From Leptospira sp. GIMC2001 (GTDB lineage: Bacteria; Spirochaetota; Leptospiria; Leptospirales; Leptospiraceae): a stretch of 64,000 nt of DNA. How positions within the stretch are numbered: the first letter of the stretch is position 1; every line of letters begins with the position of its first letter. Below the pieces are notes generated by a model that did no database searches, was not told where the DNA came from, and saw only the letters and a list, made by a program, of their open reading frames with translations. The DNA lies in assembly GCF_028462125.1 (NCBI RefSeq), contig NZ_CP115468.1:1540112-1604111 (forward strand), written 5' to 3'. The translations under genes and the position numbers were made by a program. This document shows, piece after piece, positions 25,350-34,181 of the stretch.

Positions 25350-26009
25350 ATGAAAAAACTCATTATTTTGTTAGTTCCTTCTTTACTATTATCATTAAAC
25401 TGTATTCAGAATCTTGCTGAATGTCCTATGGACACTATCACTTTAAAGACAGAATGTGAAGCAGCGAAGAAAGAGGAAGAACAGAATCTATTACTCATTT
25501 TGGGAATAGCAGCTGCTTCGGCTTCGGCGGGAAGCTCTGTATCAGGGAATTCTCTAGAGGGCAAGGCATTAGAGTTTTATAATATTTTGGAATCTTATCG
25601 ATCTAATGGATCTTACACTCTTACAAATGGAACAACACGTACATTCTTGAATTCTTCTCGATGCAGTGGAGGAACGGCTCAGAACCCAGCTCTCAATCGA
25701 GCAGCACAAAAGCACAATGACAATATGGTAAGATTGAATTTCTTTTCACATACGGGACAAGATGGCTCGACTCCTTCAAGTCGCGTTCGAGCAGAAGGCT
25801 TGAATGTTGGAGCAGGTGAGAACATAGCAGCTGGCAATGCAAGTGCAGAGAATACTTTCAATCAATGGTGGAATTCTTCAGGACATCGATCGAATATTGA
25901 GAATTGCAATTATACACATGTAGGTATCGGATATACAGATAAGTCTACGATCAATACAAATGCACAGTATTCTCATTACTGGACCAATGTATTTGCGACG
26001 ATTAGGTGA
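25350..26009 (+). CDS. CAP/SCP-domain lipoprotein
   Basis: The 219-residue protein has a signal peptide with lipobox ending at Cys18 (LSLNC), a spacer with an Ala/Ser-rich hydrophobic patch (ILGIAAASASAGSS), and a CAP (SCP/PR-1) domain from about residue 75. Domain landmarks are LNRAAQKHNDNMVRLNFFSH, GENIAAG, a Trp-rich helix WWNSSGHRSNIENCNYTHVGIGY and HYWTNVFA. The putative His/Glu cavity residues are present. Bacterial CAP proteins are secreted or surface-attached, and their functions are mostly unknown. A stand-alone gene with Cys pairs that could form disulphides. Confidence 0.85.
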   Translation: MKKLIILLVPSLLLSLNCIQNLAECPMDTITLKTECEAAKKEEEQNLLLILGIAAASASAGSSVSGNSLEGKALEFYNILESYRSNGSYTLTNGTTRTFLNSSRCSGGTAQNPALNRAAQKHNDNMVRLNFFSHTGQDGSTPSSRVRAEGLNVGAGENIAAGNASAENTFNQWWNSSGHRSNIENCNYTHVGIGYTDKSTINTNAQYSHYWTNVFATIR

Positions 26010-26922
26010 ATTTTCGCTAATAGAATTTTAACATTATCTCTTGATTTAGAAAACTATTGAATTAGAAATATCTAGTTGAATGCCAGAAATGATACTTCGA
26101 AATATTTTAGCGGGTGACGATTATTTCGAAATCCCAATTTTATTTTTAAATTGATATCTAGTTTATAAATTTCTTCTGTCTATTGAATACATGAAGCATT
26201 TATATTTTTGGATTTTGTTTATTTTGACCATTTCCCTTTATGCGGAAGATAAACCTTTTCTGGAATTGGATGTTCTAATCTCCAATGATTTAATATTTCG
26301 AGGTGAATCCTTTAATGGTGCCTTGGTAAATGATAAATACAATACTAAGAGTTCATCCTACTCGGACGCATGGAACTTACAACCTGAGCTTCGATTTTTA
26401 ACACCGATTGATGGTTTAGTAGTATTTCTATGGGGAAATATCAATCTTCAACATTATGGCGACCGAGACAGTGATCAATATTTGTTCCAAAATGGTGCAG
26501 GAGAGCTTGATCGCACGAATGAAATTCTTGGAATGCTGAACAATGGAGATTTGGGATTTGATCCCAATCAAGTGAAACGATATAAAGAAAAAAATGGAGC
26601 AGCACGTTGGAATAGTGCATTTTTGGGATCTGATTATTCTTGGGATACACGGCTTGGAGGTCTTAGTTTTGGAACTTGGTTTTGGGCAAGTTCCGATCCC
26701 GCAAGCAAGTATATATGGCATGAATGGTTTTTTAGATACAGACCACCCATACTCAGTTTTCTCAATCCAGAATTCGGTTTTTATATAAATACTTCTGCAA
26801 GTAACCAAGTGAATGCTTTGCAGCAGAACAGCAATGTAAATGGTCAAAAATATATTTCTCTAGATCTGGAGCATAGCTTTTGGGAAGGTAATTTGATTGA
26901 AGTTGAAGTATCCAGCCATTTT

Positions 26923-26930
26923 GGTTATTT
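26923..26930. repeat. target-site duplication, left copy
   Basis: GGTTATTT directly precedes the element; the second copy is at 28309-28316. In the restored gene it encodes part of GYL. Confidence 0.85.
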
Positions 26931-28308
26931 GAGCTAGACTCAAAAACCGTTAGGAATTGAAAAAAGCGGAACCCGTCCATAATATAGTTTTGGACAACAA
27001 AATCATAAAGGGGTTCCACCAATGAAAAATAAAAACACAACCACATCGAATAGTCAATCGAATATTGATAGTTTTCGATCTTTTTTAAAATCAAACATAG
27101 AAACTGAAATCCGAAAAAAATCCTTAGAATTTATCCAAGAGATCATGGAAGAGGAAATCGAAGCCCTATGCGGAAAAAGATTTAGCCGTAAAGTAGAAGA
27201 AAGTCTAGCATATCGTGCAGGTTCAGAGAATGTTTTTGTTCCAATATTGGGTCAGAAACATAAAATCAAAAAACCAAGAGTCAGAAAATCTGGACAAGAA
27301 GTTTTACTAGAAAGCTATGCAAATTTAAAATCCGAAGCAGATCTTGGAGAAATTGTTTTCAAACTGATGGTATCTGGTCTAACGACACGGCGATTTAGAG
27401 AATGCTTGAAAGATGTATCTGAGCAACTTGGAGTTTCAAAATCAAAGATATCCAGAGAATTTGTAAATGCTTCTAGAGCACATTTTAACAAACTGAATAC
27501 GAGAAAATTTCCAGGCAAAGAATTCTTTTCCATTTTCATTGATGGTATTCATGTAGCGGATGAAGTGATAGTAGTTGTATTAGGTGTAGATAAAGAAGGA
27601 CACAAGCATTTTTTGTCGGTGGTACAAGGCTCAAGTGAACATTCTGAAATAGTATTATCTGCTTTAAGGAAACTACAAGATCGTGAAATTTCACTTACTG
27701 AACGGGTTTTGGTTGTCTCAGATGGTTCAAAAGGAATTGAGAAAGGCATTAAGCAATACTTTGGTGAAAACTATGATCACCAAAGGTGTATTTTACATAA
27801 AATGAGAAATATAAAAGCGTGCTTGCCCAAAGAATATCATGATGAATTTCAAATTGAATATAAAGCAATTTTCAATTTGAATGAATACTCGAAGGCTAAA
27901 GAATCTTTGAAAGCAATGGAACATTGGTTAGGGAATATCAGTGAAACAGCTAAGATGAGTCTGTTAGAAGGTCAAGACAATCTATTGACTTGTCATAGAA
28001 TCCAATTACCAATCGAAATTCGAAAAACATTTCAATCAACGAATCCCATTGATTCAGCCTTTTCACATCCAAGATTTCAAATGAACCGAGTAAAAAGGTG
28101 GCGTAAAAATCGAGACATGACAACACGATGGACAGCAGCTCTCCTATATGCACAAGAGCTTCATTTCAGAAAAGTAAAAGGATACAAAGAAATAGAAAAA
28201 TTTCTATCCAATTATTTAGCCAATAAAAAAGTAATTGAAGAAAACTTTACAGAGATGAATATATCTTTATCCGCCTAATTGATTTCTAACGGTTTTTGGG
28301 ACAATCTC
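26931..28308 (+). mobile_element. IS256-family insertion sequence, 1378 bp
   Basis: The ends are defined by an 8-bp target duplication GGTTATTT (26923-26930 and 28309-28316). The imperfect terminal inverted repeats begin GAG, share CAAAAACCGTTAG (26940 onward on the left; reverse complement up to about 28299 on the right), and match for about 20 of the first 28 bases. One transposase gene fills the element. An 8-bp duplication and a length near 1.4 kb are normal for IS256. The intact duplication suggests a recent insertion. Confidence 0.9.
27022..28278 (+). CDS. IS256/Mutator-type transposase
   Basis: The 418-residue protein has the DDE layout of IS256 transposases. The first Asp is in FIDGIHVADE, the second in VLVVSDGSKGIEKGI, followed by the family signature QRCILHKMRN. 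At the third acidic position the usual STNPIE reads STNPID, and the next residues (SAFSHPRFQMNRVKRW) depart from the common pattern. The start ATG has a good ribosome-binding region (AAAGGGGTT). An upstream helix and zinc-like N-terminal region (LCGKRFSRK) is normal for the family. Whether the Glu-to-Asp change permits transposition is unknown; the fresh target duplication suggests either activity or help from another copy. Confidence 0.93.
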   Translation: MKNKNTTTSNSQSNIDSFRSFLKSNIETEIRKKSLEFIQEIMEEEIEALCGKRFSRKVEESLAYRAGSENVFVPILGQKHKIKKPRVRKSGQEVLLESYANLKSEADLGEIVFKLMVSGLTTRRFRECLKDVSEQLGVSKSKISREFVNASRAHFNKLNTRKFPGKEFFSIFIDGIHVADEVIVVVLGVDKEGHKHFLSVVQGSSEHSEIVLSALRKLQDREISLTERVLVVSDGSKGIEKGIKQYFGENYDHQRCILHKMRNIKACLPKEYHDEFQIEYKAIFNLNEYSKAKESLKAMEHWLGNISETAKMSLLEGQDNLLTCHRIQLPIEIRKTFQSTNPIDSAFSHPRFQMNRVKRWRKNRDMTTRWTAALLYAQELHFRKVKGYKEIEKFLSNYLANKKVIEENFTEMNISLSA

Positions 28309-28316
28309 GGTTATTT
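28309..28316. repeat. target-site duplication, right copy
   Basis: GGTTATTT directly follows the element and matches 26923-26930 exactly. Confidence 0.85.
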
Positions 28317-28741
28317 AATCAAGAATGATAATTTAAATCGCAGATCTGGAGTTTCAAATATCACAAACTCACTACGCTTTATAATTGATAAATTCTACTT
28401 CGGAGGTTCTTGGATATACAGACCGGAATTGGATGTCTATGATCGCTACGACTCCAATAGCAATGATGGCAGAATTGCCGATCCGTCCAAATTATACGGT
28501 CTCAATAATCAAATTATTCAAGATCAAATTTTGTCTTTTGTTTCTAATGATCCCGCAATGGCAAACATTGTGTATCAAAGTATCACAAGTCAGAAAATTG
28601 TTCGCAATCTTTTTGTAATTGAAATAGGATACAGAACTATTTTCTAACGTAAATATTTAACTCAATAAAAAATTTACTTGAACTCGCAATAAGTGATGAA
28701 ACCAACTTTACGTCTAAATGTCCAATTGTATGTTGATATTA

Positions 28742-29494
28742 ATGCAAGAAGACAAAGAAAAAAAAGAATTTGAACTTCATTCTTTAAGGAATTTATTGGG
28801 TGTCTCATCTGAAGATTTTCATTTTTTAACAAAATTAAATGTCGATGAGCTTGCTCTTTTAAAAAATCAAATTCTAACATCTATGCAAGATGGACAAAGA
28901 GAAATATTTGAGACTATAGCAAAAGTCAGTCGATTTATGCCGAATTTCCTGAATGCAAAAGTCTCGCATGATATTCTGGGACCTCAAATTACTGCAAACC
29001 TATCTTATTTTTTATCACCGAAAGAAGCGATTAGTATAGCCAGTCATTTCTCTACTTCCTTTTTTTCTGATATCATCGAACATCTTGTACCTGAAAGAAT
29101 CAGTGAGATGATCGCATTGACACCATTTGATCAAATGCGTAGAGCTGTGAATGAATTGATCAATCGAGGGAATTTTTTTGTAATAGGTTCTCTTATTGAT
29201 TATACTCCAATTGAGTCTGTGGACAAGATTGCTCGGGGAATTCCTAATCCAGATCATTTGATACTGATAACTTACAATTGCCAAGACAAGTCGCGAGTTC
29301 TCAAGCTTTTTCAAAATTTTGGAGAAACTCGCATTCTTGAAGTTCTAAAAGCTGGACTAAACCCAACTTTATTCGATCAGTTTAAAATAATTTTTGAACA
29401 TGCAGATGAGTCTTTGCTTGAGTTCTCGAGAAAAACACTCGAGAATGATCCAACGGAACTTGCACTGTTCAATCAAATGGTTGTTAATCGATAA
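28742..29494 (+). CDS. hypothetical helical protein
   Basis: The product (about 250 residues) has no signal peptide or membrane span and is predicted to be almost wholly helical. It contains several segments of the form helix-loop-helix of about 35 residues (SYFLSPKEAISIASHF, EHLVPERISEMIALTPFDQM, SLIDYTPIESVDKIARGI) that resemble the superhelical MgtE-N/FliG-like repeats, though I cannot assign it. Starts at 28718 and 28742 are both possible; I prefer 28742 because the extension is hydrophobic and neither has a ribosome-binding site. It lies just downstream of the disrupted gene. Confidence 0.55.
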   Translation: MQEDKEKKEFELHSLRNLLGVSSEDFHFLTKLNVDELALLKNQILTSMQDGQREIFETIAKVSRFMPNFLNAKVSHDILGPQITANLSYFLSPKEAISIASHFSTSFFSDIIEHLVPERISEMIALTPFDQMRRAVNELINRGNFFVIGSLIDYTPIESVDKIARGIPNPDHLILITYNCQDKSRVLKLFQNFGETRILEVLKAGLNPTLFDQFKIIFEHADESLLEFSRKTLENDPTELALFNQMVVNR

Positions 29495-29588
29495 ATTTGC
29501 CTAAAATGCAACAATTGTTTTTTTTATAAATACAATCATTGTCGTAGGTTTCTACGATTCCATTGATTCTCTGATTGAAGAATACTCA

Positions 29589-30119
29589 TCATTCCTCTTC
29601 TGATGAAGATGAATCGTCGCCAGTAGTAATCCTAATTCTCGCTTTGGTTTCAATGTCGCAAGCCAGTATGGATGTGATTACCGAACTGATTGGACTTGGA
29701 TTTTCTTCGCTGCATAATCTGTTTTTTTGAGTTACTGCAGCCGAAGACCTAACTGATTGCGCATAAGTAAAAGTGACAGCATTCGAGCAATCGTTTACAT
29801 CAGCTTTTGAATAGTAGGTTGTCTCCTTGAGACCTATCGCAGAGCCCAAAATTAATGCCGATAGAGTATCAATTCCACTGGAAATCGGTTTTTCTGTAAC
29901 TGATCGAACAGTTCCATTATTGCAAGTAATGCTCGAACCTACAGGATATTCTGGTGAACTTTCTCCTATTGCAGCACCAGTAAAAGCAGCAGCAGCTATT
30001 TGTTGGGTTGCTTCCTTACCCGTAATCGAGCTTCCACCGTCTAGTTGCTGACATTGAATCATACCCAATGAAACAATCATTACAAAGAAGGAAAACCTTA
30101 ATATTTGAATATAATTCAC
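29589..30119 (-). CDS. putative lipoprotein, unknown
   Basis: The 176-residue protein has a signal peptide and lipobox ending at Cys23 (LGMIQC). The mature part is Ala/Ser/Thr-rich with two short hydrophobic helices (QQIAAAAFTGAAIG and LSALILGSAIGL) and several Cys residues that could form disulphides, and it ends in an acidic tail (DDSSSSEEE). No family is recognised. It converges with the preceding gene and is divergent from the PadR regulator, from which about 300 bases separate it. Confidence 0.6.
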   Translation of the reverse strand: MNYIQILRFSFFVMIVSLGMIQCQQLDGGSSITGKEATQQIAAAAFTGAAIGESSPEYPVGSSITCNNGTVRSVTEKPISSGIDTLSALILGSAIGLKETTYYSKADVNDCSNAVTFTYAQSVRSSAAVTQKNRLCSEENPSPISSVITSILACDIETKARIRITTGDDSSSSEEE

Positions 30120-30279
30120 GATGGAACCACCTTATTTTCGTAAATATCAATTAATTAATTCCAATACTTTAAAGCAAACAAAAATGCCTTTATCCATTTA
30201 TTTTTTAAATTAATTTTAATTTCTAAGTTATTTTCAACAAACTAAAAAAATACCGAATCTCCTAAAAAAGTTATTGATT

Positions 30280-30303
30280 ACATATATAAATATTTATATA
30301 TGT
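30280..30303. promoter_or_regulatory. 24-bp perfect palindrome upstream of the PadR gene
   Basis: The half-site ACATATATAAAT (30280-30291) is followed by its exact reverse complement (30292-30303). The ends read ACAT and ATGT, the words found in PadR operators, but at a wider spacing. Its A/T-only interior makes chance symmetry more likely than usual. Confidence 0.4.
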
Positions 30304-30405
30304 GTATTTATAGTAAATTAAATGAATAAAGGGATGCCCCATTTTATTTGGTTTTTGTAGCTACTGATATATAGCGAAAGTTTATCAAATAGAGTTTTTT
30401 TTAAG

Positions 30406-30425
30406 TTGTATAGAATTCTGTACAA
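30406..30425. promoter_or_regulatory. 20-bp near-palindrome over the PadR ribosome-binding site
   Basis: TTGTATAGAATTCTGTACAA is symmetric except for one position in each arm. Its last bases overlap the AAGGAG ribosome-binding site of the PadR gene. Position and TGTA/TACA ends suit an operator for autoregulation. Confidence 0.55.
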
Positions 30426-30436
30426 GGAGTCAGAAA

Positions 30437-31000
30437 TTGTTAAAATACGCAATTCTCGGTTTTCTAAAATACCGACCCATGTTCGGCTATGAGCTCAAGC
30501 AAGCGATGGATGGGTCTATCCAGCATTTTTGGAATTCGAAGCTAAGCCAAATCTACGCAACACTCAAAACTCTAGAGGCAGAGAAAAAACTTCTTTCCAA
30601 AATAGAGAATCAAGATGATAAACCTGACCGAAAGAGATATACAATTACACAATCCGGGATCGCCGATTTGGACAATTGGCTTGCGACTCCACTTATGACT
30701 CTATCACAGACCAAGGATGAATTGTTGCTGAAGTTATTCTTCGGAGGCAGTTTAAATAAATCTGATATACTAATGGATTTAAGATTGATGCATAAGTTAC
30801 ACGAAGACAAATTAAAAGTCTATCAGACAACAACTAAGGAAATAATTCAAGCATCCAGAGAATCACATCCTGAATGGAAAAATGATACACTGCTTTGGGA
30901 ATCAACTCGTCGAATGGGTGAAATGTATGAAGAAATGTACATTCAATGGTTGAATGAAACCATTCAAAATATCGAAAAAAAATGGAAAAACAAAAAATGA
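30437..31000 (+). CDS. PadR-family transcriptional regulator
   Basis: The 187-residue protein begins with the PadR winged-helix domain: YAILGFLKYRPMFGYELKQAM, then SQIYATLKTLEAEKKLLSKIE and DRKRYTITQSGIADLDNWL. A C-terminal helical dimerisation domain covers about 90-187. The start is a TTG with AAGGAG 7 bases upstream. PadR proteins usually repress a transporter or detoxification gene and their own operon, responding to small phenolic or lipophilic ligands. Its stop overlaps the start of the serine-hydrolase gene (ATGA), so the two are coupled. A 20-bp near-palindrome covers its ribosome-binding site. Confidence 0.92.
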   Translation: MLKYAILGFLKYRPMFGYELKQAMDGSIQHFWNSKLSQIYATLKTLEAEKKLLSKIENQDDKPDRKRYTITQSGIADLDNWLATPLMTLSQTKDELLLKLFFGGSLNKSDILMDLRLMHKLHEDKLKVYQTTTKEIIQASRESHPEWKNDTLLWESTRRMGEMYEEMYIQWLNETIQNIEKKWKNKK

Positions 31001-32253
31001 ATTTGATAAGTCATAACCTCATTGAACGAAATAGTCTGATATCATCCAATCCGATCTCGATAATTGCTAGAATGTTTTTAATATTCCTAATTTTCTTTTC
31101 TGCAAATTGCAAAATTCAGTCAGAAGAAGAGGGAAGAGATAAGTTAGATGAATATTTCAAAGATACCATATTGGAATCCAAATATATCAAATCAGCATCA
31201 ATCCTGATTCGATCTCCTAGTCTTAATTTTCAATTTGCAAATGCATATGAAAGACCTGGAGTTGAATCTGATGAGTCGCAACTGAAGCCGCTAGATAATC
31301 CAACGTTAATTCCATTTCATATCGCAAGCGTTGGTAAAATATTCACATCTGTCTTAATTCTCAGAGAAATCGAAAAAGGAAAATTGGATTTAGATACAAA
31401 AATAATTTCAATTCTCGGCAAAGATTTTCTTCGAGAGCTTTTTGTTTTTGAAGGAGTTGATTATTCAAATGAAGTTACAATACGACAGCTTCTTAATCAT
31501 ACATCTGGTCTGCCTGATTATTTTGAATCGTTCAATTCGAACGAAGAGAGAATGATTGATCTAATAAAAAAAGATAGAAATCGATTTTGGACACCTAAGG
31601 ATCTCTTGAATTATACTAGAGAGAACCAATCAGCAGTTGGTATTCCAGGTAAACAATTCCACTATTCTGATACGGGCTACATTCTATTGGGATTGCTATT
31701 AGAAAAATTGAATGGATCTTCTTGGGAGGATCAACTGAAGCAGGAAATTTTTCTTCCATTGAATATGCAAAATACCTATGTGCATCTTAGATCGAAACCT
31801 TTAGTATCTAACCCTTATCCACTATCTACGATTATGTTAGATGAAGCCGATCTAACAAAGGCAGATAGCGTATCAGCTGACTGGGCAGGTGGAGGAATCA
31901 TATCAACAACCAATGACCTTTTTCTATTTCAGAATGCATTGGTCTCAGGTAAAATTATAAGATTAGAAACGTATGAGTCGATGAAAGGTGAATACCTTTT
32001 CCATGATGGAATATTTTATGGGCTAGGGCTTATGACATTGGATTTTGGTGCCATGTCATTTTTTATGCCTAAGACTGCTATCTTCTATGGGCATTCTGGA
32101 ATTTTGGGAACCCATCTTTTTTATTCACCGAAGCTTGATATGCATATCATTTTGAATATTGGTAGCAGTCATGATATGGAATCTAGTTTTGAGTTGTTAT
32201 TTTATATAGTTCGCATTTTAGAAAATATATCAGAGCTTAAGACAAGTTTATAA
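30997..32253 (+). CDS. serine hydrolase, class C beta-lactamase/PBP4-like lipoprotein
   Basis: The ATG at 30997 overlaps the padR stop. The hydrophobic core just before SANC gives a lipoprotein signal, and Met at 31072 is an alternative start closer to it. The beta-lactamase/transpeptidase-like fold is shown by the nucleophile motif IASVGKIF (S-x-x-K), the YSD of HYSDTGYILLGLLLE (Y-x-N equivalent) and FYGHSGILGTH (HSG triad). Typical NHTSGLPDY precedes the second motif. Such proteins act as D-peptidases, esterases or aminohydrolases outside the cytoplasmic membrane; a true beta-lactamase activity cannot be inferred. Its control by the adjacent PadR protein is likely. Confidence 0.85.
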   Translation: MNLISHNLIERNSLISSNPISIIARMFLIFLIFFSANCKIQSEEEGRDKLDEYFKDTILESKYIKSASILIRSPSLNFQFANAYERPGVESDESQLKPLDNPTLIPFHIASVGKIFTSVLILREIEKGKLDLDTKIISILGKDFLRELFVFEGVDYSNEVTIRQLLNHTSGLPDYFESFNSNEERMIDLIKKDRNRFWTPKDLLNYTRENQSAVGIPGKQFHYSDTGYILLGLLLEKLNGSSWEDQLKQEIFLPLNMQNTYVHLRSKPLVSNPYPLSTIMLDEADLTKADSVSADWAGGGIISTTNDLFLFQNALVSGKIIRLETYESMKGEYLFHDGIFYGLGLMTLDFGAMSFFMPKTAIFYGHSGILGTHLFYSPKLDMHIILNIGSSHDMESSFELLFYIVRILENISELKTSL

Positions 32254-32275
32254 ATCGTTAGGAGGATTTTCGATT

Positions 32276-33142
32276 ATGGAATTAGCAAAATTTGTGAATA
32301 TCAAAGCGAGTGATAATAGCTTACAGATACTTGTAATTGTATCAATTGGATTCTTGATTCTCTCTTTGGGTGGACTCATTTTTGACAAACGTATCTTGGA
32401 CTATTCTCCGATTTGGCTTAAGCCATTGAAGTTTGCGATATCAAGTTTAATATTTGCGATAACCTTTATAATTTTTAGTTCTTATTTTGACAAAACCAGA
32501 ATTCTCTTTTATACGAATTGGATAATATCAATTTGTTTGACTATCGAGCTTATCATTATTTCCATGCAAGCCTACCGCGGACGAATGAGTCATTTCAATT
32601 ATACAACCGTTGAAGATATGATTCTTTTTCAAATTATGGCAGTTGCAATAACTATTGTATGGATTGTGATGTCGGTCTATGTTTACAATTCTTTTCAAAC
32701 ACTAACGGGAAATGCAATACTTGATCATGGAATGCGAGTTGGTCTCTTGATCAGTTTCCTATCCATGGGAGTTGCCTTTGCGATGACAAAACCTGGAGCT
32801 GAACAAATTCAAAAAATCCAAGAAAACAAAAGTCCAATTGGTCTTACTCTTGGATCCCATTCTGTAAACGAGAAAGATCCATCGCAAAAAATTCCCTTTA
32901 CCCGATGGGCGAAAACAGGTGGGGATCTAAGGATTGCTCATTTCTTTGGACTGCACGGAATGCAGATACTGCCTCTACTAGCTTGGATTCTATTCGCAAT
33001 TGGTTTGCATAAATACTTGGCTATTGGTATAATTTATTTGGCTGGTATGAGCTATCTATTCGGAATCATTTACGTTCTCTATGCATCATTGCAGGGCAGA
33101 TCGATCTATGAAATACTCCGCATCGGCTCATATTCCAGTTGA
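32276..33142 (+). CDS. polytopic membrane protein, unknown
   Basis: The 288-residue protein has seven clear hydrophobic spans (about residues 18-36, 50-67, 78-96, 115-137, 150-168, 225-243 and 247-270), with a soluble loop of about 55 residues between the fifth and sixth. Conserved-looking features include WLKPLKFAIS, SMQAYRGRMSHFN and AHFFGLHGMQILPLLAW, with His residues in the membrane. I recognise no characterised family. The gene has an excellent ribosome-binding site (TAGGAGG) and follows the PadR/hydrolase genes after 22 bases, so it is probably in the same operon. Confidence 0.65.
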   Translation: MELAKFVNIKASDNSLQILVIVSIGFLILSLGGLIFDKRILDYSPIWLKPLKFAISSLIFAITFIIFSSYFDKTRILFYTNWIISICLTIELIIISMQAYRGRMSHFNYTTVEDMILFQIMAVAITIVWIVMSVYVYNSFQTLTGNAILDHGMRVGLLISFLSMGVAFAMTKPGAEQIQKIQENKSPIGLTLGSHSVNEKDPSQKIPFTRWAKTGGDLRIAHFFGLHGMQILPLLAWILFAIGLHKYLAIGIIYLAGMSYLFGIIYVLYASLQGRSIYEILRIGSYSS

Positions 33143-33221
33143 GAGATTTGGATGAGCAATTTTTCACCAAAAAAAAACCTAGGAAATTTTCCAAGTCTCC
33201 GATATTTCTAAAGGAGACATC

Positions 33222-34181
33222 ATGGGAACTATAAGAATCATACTCGTTTTCTTTCTAGCAATTTTACAACTCTCCCATATCGGGGCAGTATCTCCAGACC
33301 AAACCAATCTTGGTATATTGATTGATGAGAATAAGAAGAATATCAATTTTCTCAATGTCTGTATGAGCAATCTTGCTCCGGCTCAAGAAAGTAAGCCATC
33401 TGGAGAAGCCGAAGGACAACCTGCTCAGAAAAATATTGACCACGACTACTATCGAATCATTCGAGATATCAACCAACTAGACTTCAATGGAAATATGTGG
33501 TATCTTCAAAGTAATTACAGTCTAGCATTCCGCCAATTGAGAGAAGCTCAAGGTAGAATGAAAGAGGGATATGAACTTGCTATTCAGAAGTATTTAGAAG
33601 ATACTAGAGCTTTGCTTGAGTCAACTGCGCCTGCGATCATTCGTTCAGATGACAATGTTGCAAAGGCACTTCTCAGACTTGGGTTTCGTGATTTGCGAAC
33701 TGGCGAAGACCGTTTTCTAATGGGATTCAATTCATCTCCCTATCAATATCGTTATAAAATTCTTTTGTATTCTGAAGGTATAACAATACTAAGACGAGGC
33801 AAAAGATACGCAATTCTTGCAATGCTTGCATCCAAAACTCCAGATGAAGACAAAGCGGAATACCAATATTGGTCATTGGATGATTTAAAGGAGGCTCGGG
33901 AAGAGCCCAAAGAACCAAATTATGATAAGGTCAAGAACAATCTGTCCAACTACGTTGATAATAAGAGGCTTGAACGCAAAGTTGTTCCACCAGCAAATCC
34001 TCAAGCAACTCCGCTTGATCTTTTCGAGCAACACGATGATAATTATGGAATGATTACAGAAAATCGTTTGGATTTGATTATGGAAGCAAATTTCGAAATC
34101 AAAGAAACCGATTCCATAGACCGAGAAAAAGTTCCGCCTATTCCTAAGTTCAATACGGATGGCACACCAAAGTATGAATAA
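33222..34181 (+). CDS. secreted helical protein, unknown
   Basis: The 319-residue product has a signal peptide (to about residue 22, ending near GAVSP) and AAGGAG at a good distance from the ATG. The mature protein is largely helical and charged. Landmarks are QLREAQGRMKEGYELAIQKYLED, VAKALLRLGFRDLRTGEDRFLMGFN and an acidic C-terminal part with many Asp, Glu and Pro. The design resembles the Leptospira-specific secreted helical proteins, a class that includes the flagellar-coat proteins FcpA and FcpB; I cannot tell which member it is. The next gene begins inside its last codons. Confidence 0.6.
   Translation: MGTIRIILVFFLAILQLSHIGAVSPDQTNLGILIDENKKNINFLNVCMSNLAPAQESKPSGEAEGQPAQKNIDHDYYRIIRDINQLDFNGNMWYLQSNYSLAFRQLREAQGRMKEGYELAIQKYLEDTRALLESTAPAIIRSDDNVAKALLRLGFRDLRTGEDRFLMGFNSSPYQYRYKILLYSEGITILRRGKRYAILAMLASKTPDEDKAEYQYWSLDDLKEAREEPKEPNYDKVKNNLSNYVDNKRLERKVVPPANPQATPLDLFEQHDDNYGMITENRLDLIMEANFEIKETDSIDREKVPPIPKFNTDGTPKYE

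Larger units (their letters stand above)
26191..28647 (+). pseudogene. outer-membrane-type protein gene split by an IS element
   Basis: The 5' part (26191-26930) and 3' part (28317-28647) belong to one gene. Removing the element and one copy of the 8-bp duplication joins them in frame: 740 + 331 bases = 357 codons including the stop, with the junction reading HFGYL-IKNDN. The product would be a secreted 356-residue protein with a signal peptide (ending near LYAED) and many alternating, aromatic-rich strands (DLIFRGESFNG, LSFGTWFWASSD, FYFGGSWIYRPEL), typical of a beta-barrel outer-membrane protein. In the split form the 5' piece stops three codons into the element, losing the last third of the barrel, so it should be inactive. 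Confidence 0.88.
30120..30436. other. intergenic region with two palindromes
   Basis: This very AT-rich region lies between the divergent lipoprotein and padR-like genes. It holds the two palindromes described separately and presumably both promoters. I see no small gene or RNA gene. Confidence 0.5.
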
